Below are positions 1 to 4,560 of a stretch of 6,081 nt of DNA, one piece after another; the first letter of the stretch is position 1, and every line of letters starts with the position of its first letter. Below the pieces are notes generated by a model. The model saw nothing but the letters and a program-made list of their open reading frames with translations, made no database searches and was not told the DNA's origin. The position numbers and the translations under genes are program-made. The stretch is from positions 1 through 6,081 of the forward strand of contig JACZVS010000032.1 in NCBI GenBank assembly GCA_022572525.1. The letters run 5' to 3'. This stretch comes from Nanobdellota archaeon (GTDB lineage Archaea > Nanobdellota > Nanobdellia > Pacearchaeales > UBA12030).

Positions 1-28
1 AATCTCCTTTACATCTTTCGCATTCCAT
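1..28 (-). CDS. Start of a small CxxC protein, cut off by the window edge
   Basis: On the minus strand an ATG at 28-26 opens a frame that stays open to the window edge and encodes MECERCKGD. The Cys-x-x-Cys pair at residues 3 and 6 looks like the first half of a zinc knuckle. A good SD (AAGGAGAT, 41-34) sits 7 bases upstream of the ATG counted from GGAG. This SD lies at the very end of the preceding zinc-ribbon gene, whose stop is only 3 bases from this ATG, so the two are probably one operon. Only nine codons are visible, so the product cannot be named. A second SD-like string (AAGGAG, 9-4) lies inside the frame, so a start just beyond the edge is an alternative. Confidence 0.5.
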
Positions 29-31
29 TCT

Positions 32-388
32 TTATCTCCTTATAATCTCTTCTACTTCTTTTACAACCTCTTCTAGAACAGTTAGTTTGTCCCCCTCCCC
101 ACAATAAGGACATTTTTTAGGCGGAAATGAGGATATGAATTTGTAATTGCATCCCTTACAAAAATATTCTTTACCTTCCCTAATTTTTTTAATCCCTTTT
201 TTCTCGCCACTTACTTTTACTTTTTCTGTTGTAATAAACCTTTTCTGAATTAGCATGTCAGCATCTGATCTGGTTTTGGAAATAATTCCAAAGCAGTTCT
301 GGCATACGAGTCCTTTTCCACTAGATTCTGCAAGTAAACTTCTTACAGGAAATTCTTTCCCGCACCTATTGCATTTAAGGAGTTCCAT
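32..388 (-). CDS. Small protein with two zinc ribbons, function unknown
   Basis: A 118-residue soluble protein with eight cysteines in four CxxC pairs. C6/C9 with C29/C32 form an N-terminal treble-clef or ribbon-like site. C77/C80 with C93/C96 form a compact C-terminal zinc ribbon (CKGC, then CPYCG). A charged linker rich in Lys and Glu (about 49-74) joins them, and the last 15 residues (EEVVKEVEEII-like) could form a short helix or coiled coil. There is no signal peptide or membrane segment. Such ribbons usually bind nucleic acid or proteins, and one CPYCG ribbon resembles a general FYDLN/zinc-ribbon type, but I do not recognise the family. The ATG at 388 is preceded by the SD AGAGGA, and a BRE/TATA element lies at the right distance, so it is transcribed independently of rps6e upstream. 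It probably continues into the CxxC gene starting at 28. Confidence 0.75.
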   Translation of the reverse strand: MELLKCNRCGKEFPVRSLLAESSGKGLVCQNCFGIISKTRSDADMLIQKRFITTEKVKVSGEKKGIKKIREGKEYFCKGCNYKFISSFPPKKCPYCGEGDKLTVLEEVVKEVEEIIRR

Positions 389-419
389 CTTCCTCTTTTA
401 TGTGAAAATGAATAGCATG

Positions 420-440
420 TAAAATATTTAATAGTTTCGC
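420..440 (-). promoter_or_regulatory. BRE/TATA promoter of the double zinc-ribbon gene
   Basis: Read on the minus strand, GCGAAAC (440-434, BRE-like) is followed by TTAAATAT (431-424, TATA box). A start about 27 bases on falls near position 400. This gives a leader of about 12 bases that holds the SD AGAGGA (396-391) before the ATG at 388. The element lies immediately past the rps6e stop. Confidence 0.6.
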
Positions 441-441
441 T

Positions 442-918
442 TTATGCCCTTTCTTCTTTCTTTTCTGATTTAGGTTCGGGCTTAGGCTCTTCCTTTTTCT
501 TCTCTACTTCCTTCTCTTCTTTCAACTCCACCTTTCCTAGAACTTCTGAAAGGCTTTTTGTAGCTTGCAGAACTTTAAGATTCACTTGTGCAATATCTTT
601 CGCAATTGTATTGCCCCTTATTGTCTTTCTCAGGCGCAGGCCTCTGATTTTCTTTTTCTTTTTGCTTCGCTTGCCACTCATGCCTATCCCTTTAGTAAGA
701 AGTTTCTTTTTCAGGCCAATTCCCTCAGTATCTGGCCTTGCAGGAAATCCCGCATCATTTGTAAGGCCAGTTATCTTGAACTTGAATCCATTGAGTTTTG
801 GATCTAGGATAGAACCATCTACATCCTCTCCAATTTTCTTTCCGTACAGCATCTTAGCCTTTTCCTTTTCCAGCTCAAGATGGAAAGTTTTTTCTTTCTC
901 TGCGATGTCAAGTTTCAT
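442..918 (-). CDS. rps6e: 30S ribosomal protein eS6
   Basis: Small-subunit ribosomal protein of the archaeal/eukaryotic eS6 family, 158 residues. Family signatures visible are the N-terminus MKLDIA (compare MKLNIS of eukaryotic eS6), the core FKITGLTNDAGFPAR at about 47-61, a very basic stretch around 83-98, and KTIRGNTI at 98-105. After about residue 128 comes a Lys/Glu/Pro tail, probably disordered and not part of the conserved fold. The start is uncertain: a GTG at 939 in the same frame would add MGDLIFK and overlap infB by 13 bases. Its FK also aligns with archaeal eS6 N-termini. I prefer the ATG at 918, 8 bases past the infB stop. Neither start has a proper SD; a GGGGG run lies 14 bases before the ATG. 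Last gene of the rpl7ae cluster, probably co-transcribed with infB. Confidence 0.93.
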   Translation of the reverse strand: MKLDIAEKEKTFHLELEKEKAKMLYGKKIGEDVDGSILDPKLNGFKFKITGLTNDAGFPARPDTEGIGLKKKLLTKGIGMSGKRSKKKKKIRGLRLRKTIRGNTIAKDIAQVNLKVLQATKSLSEVLGKVELKEEKEVEKKKEEPKPEPKSEKKEERA

Positions 919-926
919 CTTAAATA

Positions 927-2654
927 TTAAATCCCCCACACAGGATTCTTCTTTCTCTTTATGATGAGAATTTCCTGTAGTATTGTTAGCTCATCAGAGC
1001 TTAAAAATTTTCTGTTTTCCTCAAGCTTCCTAAATTCATTTGAACTTAATGCAGAATAAAGAGTATCCTTTTCCCTTACTTGTCTGCCTATTGTTATATT
1101 TGGAAGGGAAATTGCAACTTCTTTTCCTCTTCCAGCTTCTTCTATGACTTTCCCTTCAATCTGTATTGTTTTAATTTTATCAATCTTCTTGCCATCTTTG
1201 TTCATTAACGCTATTCCAGGTTTAAGTTTTCCTGCCTCTACAATTATCCCAAAAACAGCAGGCTTATTTTTTCTAAATATGTAAGGAAGAACTTTGATTT
1301 TGCAAGGCATTGTTACTGCGAGTCTTTCTCTAAGCAGCTCTTTTTCTTTTTCATCCTGCCATTTTGCAAGTTCTTCAAGTAACTTATAGATAATAGGAGA
1401 TGTTATCACTTTAACTTTTCCTGCATCTTCGCCCTCTTCAACATTAAATCCTAGAATGACTTGCTCAATTTGCCTCATAGAGCCTGCGTGCAAGACATCT
1501 GATTTTGTGATGTTCCCTATTTCGGCCTTGCTTACTCTTATTCCTTCTTTGTGTAGTTGCAAAAGTAATGCCTCTAGACTTCCAAGAGAATCTGCCTTTA
1601 TCACGATTCCCTCTTTATCAAGTTTTACTGTCTCAGCAACTTCTTTCTTAACCTCTTTCTTCGCAGCCTCTATCTCATTTTCATTTTCCGCACCAACAAC
1701 AGGCATGCCAGGAAATAGTTCTTTTGTAAGTGGAACTTGGAGCCTTAGGAAAGTTGCCGCAGTTGCCTCTTTTGCTGGTTTAAATCCTTTTCCAAGTGGG
1801 AGGGCCACAAACAAAGATCTTACCTTTGTAATTATTGGTTCATCAAAACTTCCAATAACAAGAGTTGAGCCTTGCTTAATAATCCCCTCATAAATTACTG
1901 TTTCCAAGTAAGTTATTGCCTTTTCTTTCTTAACTTCAAGGATTGTGCCTCTTGGTTGCTTTTTCTTTAAGATTAACTTCTTGCCTAGAAACTTCTGTGA
2001 AAGGCCCGCAAGCATGACAAGTAGTTCTGGAATTCCTTCAGAAGTTTTAGCAGAAATTGGCACTATGGGAACTTGCCTTGTGAAGTCAGATATTCTTTCA
2101 AAGAGATCAGACTCAAAGCCAAATTCATTTAAGCGAGCTATTAGGCTGTAGAGCTTTTTATCAAATTCTTTTCTAGCATAATCTACTTGCGCTTTGATAT
2201 TTGCGCTGAGCTCTTTTTCTCGTTGTTGCCATCCTGATAAAGCATCTATCTTATTGAGAGCAACAACAAATGGTACTTTTTGCTCTTTAAGGATTTCTAT
2301 AGATTCAACAGTCTGCTCCATGATGCCTTCTCTTATATCGACAACAAGAATCACAATATCTGCTAAACTTCCTCCCCTCTTCCTGAGATTTGTAAAGGCA
2401 GCATGTCCTGGGGTGTCAATAAACAAGAATCCAGGAATTGTGAGCTTGAATCCAAATTTCTTAAGAAGCTTTGCAGTCAGCTTTTCTATCTGTTGAGCAG
2501 GCATGATGGTACATGAAATGATCTGAGTAATTGCTCCAGGCTCTTTCTTGGCGACAGCTGTGCCCCGTATACTGTCCAGCAGGCTTGTCTTTCCATGATC
2601 TACATGCCCTGCTACAGTCACAATTGGTTGTCTAATTGTGGGTTTAGATGTCAT
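927..2654 (-). CDS. infB: Translation initiation factor aIF5B (IF-2 family GTPase)
   Basis: Ribosome-dependent GTPase that promotes subunit joining and placement of initiator Met-tRNA, cytoplasmic. The 575-residue length is normal for the archaeal/eukaryotic-type core without a long N-terminal extension. G-domain motifs: G1 GHVDHGKT at 16-23, switch I Thr43 in GAIT, G3 DTPGH at 80-84, G4 NKID at 134-137, G5 SAK at 201-203. A beta-barrel domain follows (about 230-320), then the domain III segment beginning GIVIKADSLGS (about 345) and the C-terminal barrel with FRKNKPAVFGI (about 455-530). Unusual: switch I reads PGAITQIIS where relatives usually have AGGITQHIGA. No intein is present, although this gene hosts one in some archaea. 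The ATG at 2654 has no SD, and a TATA box places the transcript start at the ATG, suggesting leaderless translation from its own promoter in addition to read-through from rpl24e. Confidence 0.97.
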   Translation of the reverse strand: MTSKPTIRQPIVTVAGHVDHGKTSLLDSIRGTAVAKKEPGAITQIISCTIMPAQQIEKLTAKLLKKFGFKLTIPGFLFIDTPGHAAFTNLRKRGGSLADIVILVVDIREGIMEQTVESIEILKEQKVPFVVALNKIDALSGWQQREKELSANIKAQVDYARKEFDKKLYSLIARLNEFGFESDLFERISDFTRQVPIVPISAKTSEGIPELLVMLAGLSQKFLGKKLILKKKQPRGTILEVKKEKAITYLETVIYEGIIKQGSTLVIGSFDEPIITKVRSLFVALPLGKGFKPAKEATAATFLRLQVPLTKELFPGMPVVGAENENEIEAAKKEVKKEVAETVKLDKEGIVIKADSLGSLEALLLQLHKEGIRVSKAEIGNITKSDVLHAGSMRQIEQVILGFNVEEGEDAGKVKVITSPIIYKLLEELAKWQDEKEKELLRERLAVTMPCKIKVLPYIFRKNKPAVFGIIVEAGKLKPGIALMNKDGKKIDKIKTIQIEGKVIEEAGRGKEVAISLPNITIGRQVREKDTLYSALSSNEFRKLEENRKFLSSDELTILQEILIIKRKKNPVWGI

Positions 2655-2685
2655 GAAAGTCAGAAATAGAGGATTCTTTTAAATG
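2655..2685 (-). promoter_or_regulatory. Internal promoter for infB (leaderless)
   Basis: In the 31-base gap between rpl24e and infB the minus strand carries TTTAAAAG (2683-2676). Its centre is about 26 bases before the infB ATG at 2654, which puts the predicted transcription start at the start codon itself. The bases just before the ATG (CTGACTTTC) contain no SD, which fits a leaderless mRNA. Confidence 0.5.
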
Positions 2686-2874
2686 TTACTCCTTCTCTTC
2701 AGCTTTTTTCTTCTTTGCCTTCCTTATCCAGTTAACTCTTTTCGGATTTCTTCCAAGAAGGAAATTCTTCTCGCATTTTGAAGAACAGAACTTTAATGCT
2801 CTGCCATCTCTGGCAACAAGAGTTTTACCTCTTCCTTGTTTGACAATAGAATTACAGAAATTACATTTCGCCAT
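2686..2874 (-). CDS. rpl24e: 50S ribosomal protein eL24
   Basis: Large-subunit ribosomal protein of the eL24 family, 62 residues, the usual size for archaea. The zinc site is C4/C7 with C30/C34 (CNFC, then CSSKC), the TRASH-like knuckle of the family. It is followed by the signature FLLGRNPKRVNWI, in which the usual pattern is R-x-P-R/K-x-x-x-W. The C-terminal eleven residues are only Lys, Glu, Ala and Arg. The ATG begins one base after the rps28e TAG stop, and there is no convincing SD, so translation is probably coupled to rps28e. Its place after rpl7ae and rps28e is the conserved archaeal order. Confidence 0.96.
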   Translation of the reverse strand: MAKCNFCNSIVKQGRGKTLVARDGRALKFCSSKCEKNFLLGRNPKRVNWIRKAKKKKAEEKE

Positions 2875-2875
2875 T

Positions 2876-3181
2876 CTAACTGTAGGCCCCTTTCATTACC
2901 TTCCCTCTTATCCTTCTCGCCTCGATTTCTGTTTCTCTTAACATAAGAACATCCTTAACCCTTATAGGTCCTTTAACATTTCTTCTCATAATTTTGCCTT
3001 GACTATCTCCTTGTAAGAGCTTTACCTTTACTTGTATAACCTCTCCTCTAAAGCCTGTTCTACCAACAATCTCTTGAACAACTGCGGGAGTGGGAGCTGC
3101 CTCTACCCTTCTTGCCTTGCCCTTTCTTGTGACTGGTCCCTCAAATTTTACTTCTTTAGCTTTTTGTTTCGGCTCACCCAT
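2876..3181 (-). CDS. rps28e: 30S ribosomal protein eS28 with N-terminal extension
   Basis: Small-subunit ribosomal protein near the mRNA exit/E-site region. The conserved core is from about residue 32 (TPAVVQEIVGRTGFRGEV) through VKVKLLQG, IMRRNVKGPIRVKD and the diagnostic LRETEIEARRIR at about 81-92. At 101 residues it is longer than the roughly 70 usual for archaea, because of a basic N-terminal extension of about 30 residues and a tail GKVMKGAYS. The extension is genuine if the ATG at 3181 is the start: the coding sequence between it and the core contains no in-frame ATG or GTG. The gene starts 8 bases after the rpl7ae stop, with no clear SD, so it is translated as part of the operon. Confidence 0.94.
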   Translation of the reverse strand: MGEPKQKAKEVKFEGPVTRKGKARRVEAAPTPAVVQEIVGRTGFRGEVIQVKVKLLQGDSQGKIMRRNVKGPIRVKDVLMLRETEIEARRIRGKVMKGAYS

Positions 3182-3189
3182 TTTCTAGC

Positions 3190-3558
3190 TTATTTCTTAA
3201 CTTCCTCAGGTTGTTTCTCAGCATCTTTGACTTCTTTAGCTGCCTTTGCTGCCTTTAAAGCATCTTTAGCAAGCTTCTCAATATCTGCTTTAGCATCTCC
3301 TTCCTTGATGACTGCAATACTAGCAGCTATTGCGCCTAGTCCAGCTGCCTCGCCTAGCTTCTTTTTCTCATCAACATAGATGCAAGGGACTCCTTTTTCT
3401 TTGCAGATTACAGGCAGATGCTGAACAACTTCTGGGGGAGAAACATCTTTTGCAATTACAACCAGCTTAGCTTCATCTCTCTCGATAGCTTTAGTAACTT
3501 CATTAGTTCCTTTCTTTATCTTGCCAGTCTTCCTAGCTTTTTCAACAATTTCATACAT
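3190..3558 (-). CDS. rpl7ae: Ribosomal protein L7Ae (K-turn-binding protein)
   Basis: Binds kink-turn RNA in the 50S subunit, in box C/D and H/ACA sRNPs and in archaeal RNase P. Visible signatures from the ATG: KKGTNEVTKAIER (15-27, RNA contact), LVVIAKDVSP (32-41), and LGEAAG (68-73) with the usual AASIAVI after it. The start is set at 3558: a strong SD, GGGAGG, ends 5 bases before this ATG. The same frame opens at GTG 3573, but that start would place the SD inside the gene, and a TGA lies two codons further up. Compared with typical archaeal L7Ae (about 120-125 residues) the first helix of roughly 15 residues is missing. The end is instead lengthened by an Ala/Lys/Glu helix-like tail, giving 122 residues. 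First gene of the translation operon; a hairpin lies in its leader. Confidence 0.95.
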   Translation of the reverse strand: MYEIVEKARKTGKIKKGTNEVTKAIERDEAKLVVIAKDVSPPEVVQHLPVICKEKGVPCIYVDEKKKLGEAAGLGAIAASIAVIKEGDAKADIEKLAKDALKAAKAAKEVKDAEKQPEEVKK

Positions 3559-3571
3559 TTTAACCTCCCTC

Positions 3572-3588
3572 ACTAATCAGTCATTAGT
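3572..3588 (-). promoter_or_regulatory. Hairpin in the L7Ae leader, next to the ribosome binding site
   Basis: ACTAAT (3572-3577) and ATTAGT (3583-3588) are perfect 6-base inverted repeats around the 5-base loop CAGTC. On the minus-strand mRNA the hairpin sits immediately upstream of the SD GGGAGG (3569-3564). L7Ae is known to repress its own mRNA through leader structures in some archaea, so this could be an autoregulatory site or, as DNA, an operator at the transcription start. The stem has a single G-C pair and I could not fit a good K-turn to it. Confidence 0.35.
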
Positions 3589-3600
3589 TTATTGTACGAG

Positions 3601-3625
3601 TCTTAAAATGATAACATTTAAAAAT
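3601..3625. promoter_or_regulatory. Divergent TATA region for ndk (+) and rpl7ae (-)
   Basis: Plus strand: TTTAAAAAT (3617-3625), preceded by ATAACA as a possible BRE, predicts a start near 3648 and a leader of about 10 bases before the ndk ATG, without an SD. Minus strand: the same bases read TTTTTAAAT (3624-3616) and predict a start near 3593, giving a leader of about 35 bases with hairpin and SD. A second minus-strand candidate is TTTTAAGA (3608-3601). The two promoters overlap and could compete. Confidence 0.5.
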
Positions 3626-3657
3626 CTTATGTTGCTGATGCAATTAAACAATCGAAA

Positions 3658-4263
3658 ATGCCAAGAGCTGAGAAAAAGCATCCAAAGGAAGAAGTTACTG
3701 TTGTTCTTATTAAGCCTGATGGCGTAAAAAGAGGCCTTATAGGAGAGACTATTAAAAGATTTGAGCAAAGAGGCCTTAAGGTTATTGCACTTTCAATGGA
3801 TTACGCAACTAAAGAAAAGATGGATGGTCATTACCCTAAAAAGAGAGAATGGATTTCTAGACTTGGAGGAAAGACGATGAAGACTTACAAAGAGTACGGA
3901 ATAGATCCAAAAAAACAGCATGGAACATCTGATCTTTATAAAATCGGCCTTGAAGTAAGGAGTTGGTTAATTAATTATATGACTTCTGGACCAATTGTTA
4001 AGGTAATTGTTAAAGGAATTCATGCTATTGACATGGTTAGAAAGCTTTCTGGGGTGACAATGCCATACAAAGCAGAACTTGGAAGCATAAGGGGAGATTT
4101 TTCTGTTGATAGTCCTGCAGCTGCGAATAAAGATAAGAGAGCTATTCACAACGTTGTGCACGCAAGCGAGAATGAAGAAGAAGTAAAGCACGAAATTGCT
4201 TATTGGTTCAAGAAGAATGATATTCATGATTATAAGAGGGTTGAGGAAGATTTGATGTTCTGA
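3658..4263 (+). CDS. ndk: Nucleoside diphosphate kinase, enlarged form
   Basis: Transfers the gamma-phosphate from ATP to NDPs through a phospho-histidine, supplying GTP, CTP, UTP and dNTPs. The fold begins at VTVVLIKPDGVKRGLIGE (13-30). Catalytic and binding residues match the family: K19, Y59 (GHY), R128, T134 (VTMP), R145 (IRGDF), N165 and the phosphorylated H168 in NVVHAS. At 201 residues it is well above the usual 130-155. About 30 extra residues lie between HY (58-59) and TSGP (109-112), where the normal family has a short linker and helix. About nine more lie between GDF and the active-site His. The usual HGSD reads HASE. The frame is intact and the extra parts are hydrophilic, so the enzyme is probably active with a changed subunit interface. 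It diverges from rpl7ae and starts without an SD. Confidence 0.93.
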   Translation: MPRAEKKHPKEEVTVVLIKPDGVKRGLIGETIKRFEQRGLKVIALSMDYATKEKMDGHYPKKREWISRLGGKTMKTYKEYGIDPKKQHGTSDLYKIGLEVRSWLINYMTSGPIVKVIVKGIHAIDMVRKLSGVTMPYKAELGSIRGDFSVDSPAAANKDKRAIHNVVHASENEEEVKHEIAYWFKKNDIHDYKRVEEDLMF

Positions 4264-4314
4264 TACTTAAGGTGAAAAGAAATAGTATCTCTATTGAAAA
4301 CAACACTTTCAAAA

Positions 4315-4339
4315 CTAAAGAAATATTTAGATAATTTTT
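4315..4339 (+). terminator. Possible ndk terminator in the convergent gap
   Basis: CTAAA (4315-4319) and TTTAG (4326-4330) can form a weak 5-pair hairpin, followed by ATAA and a run of five T (4335-4339). Archaeal termination mainly needs T-runs, and this one lies 72 bases past the ndk stop, just before the end of the opposing zinc-ribbon gene. A second weak inverted repeat, GATACT/AGTATC (4262-4267 and 4284-4289), overlaps the ndk stop. Confidence 0.3.
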
Positions 4340-4352
4340 GAGTGCGTAGAAT

Positions 4353-4502
4353 TTACTTCTTTCCAACTATTCTAAAGACCTTTGTGCCACAGTTAGGGCA
4401 TACACCTTTTACTGCGTTAACTTTTCCATCTCTTATTGTTGTATCTACTGGATTCTTAACCTCAACTTGTTTCTTACACTTCATACATCTAGCTTCAACC
4501 AT
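4353..4502 (-). CDS. 49-residue zinc-ribbon protein (DUF5679-like)
   Basis: The frame from ATG 4502 to TAA 4353 encodes MVEARCMKCKKQVEVKNP and so on, ending GTKVFRIVGKK. Two CxxC pairs, C6/C9 (CMKC) and C35/C38 (CPNCG), make a single compact zinc ribbon covering almost the whole protein. The pattern M-V-E-A-x-C-x-K-C-K-K, then CPxCGTKVFRI, matches from memory the small DUF5679 family found in archaea and some bacteria, whose role is unknown. A GAGG (4516-4513) lies 10 bases before the ATG, and a TATA box overlaps the kae1 stop, so it has a plausible promoter and may also be read from kae1. The conserved ribbon and the promoter argue that it is real despite its size. It converges with ndk. Confidence 0.85.
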   Translation of the reverse strand: MVEARCMKCKKQVEVKNPVDTTIRDGKVNAVKGVCPNCGTKVFRIVGKK

Positions 4503-4543
4503 TTTGATTTATCCTCAATTGTTGAAAATGCTATGATATTAAT

Positions 4544-4560
4544 GTTTTTAAAGGTTTGTT
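4544..4560 (-). promoter_or_regulatory. TATA promoter of the 49-residue zinc-ribbon gene
   Basis: On the minus strand TTTAAAAAC (4552-4544) predicts a start near 4521. That gives a leader of about 19 bases carrying GAGG (4516-4513) before the ATG at 4502. The box overlaps the TAA stop of kae1 (4550-4548), so kae1 transcripts could also run into this gene. Confidence 0.45.

Noticed and set aside
919..932. TATA-like TTTAATATTTAAG just before the rps6e ATG
   Set aside because: It is only a few bases from the ATG, so a start 27 bases on would fall inside the gene. It is too close to drive the full-length protein.
611..964. Plus-strand open frame opposite rps6e, and similar long plus-strand frames opposite infB (for example 1456-1893 and 2194-2496)
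   Set aside because: They are antisense to well-supported genes, are rich in Ser/Phe/Leu as expected from reading Lys/Glu codons backwards, and have no promoter, SD or recognisable motif.
3608..3640. Box C-like ATGATAA and box D-like CTGA near the L7Ae/ndk gap, suggesting a C/D sRNA
   Set aside because: The C box is imperfect, no paired C'/D' set or terminal stem is visible, and the bases are better explained as the TATA region.
4320..4328. GAAATATTT as a promoter in the ndk/zinc-ribbon convergent gap
   Set aside because: No gene starts at a suitable distance on either strand; it is better read as part of an AT-rich terminator region.
4269..4341. Orphan AAGGTGAAAA (4269-4278, same as the yjbQ-type SD) with short frames after it: GTG 4272-4334, 20 residues, and a frame ending at 4341 rich in Leu/Lys
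   Set aside because: The GTG is inside the SD-like string, the second frame would need an ATA or distant TTG start, and neither peptide has any recognisable feature. Possibly a remnant; not supportable as a gene.
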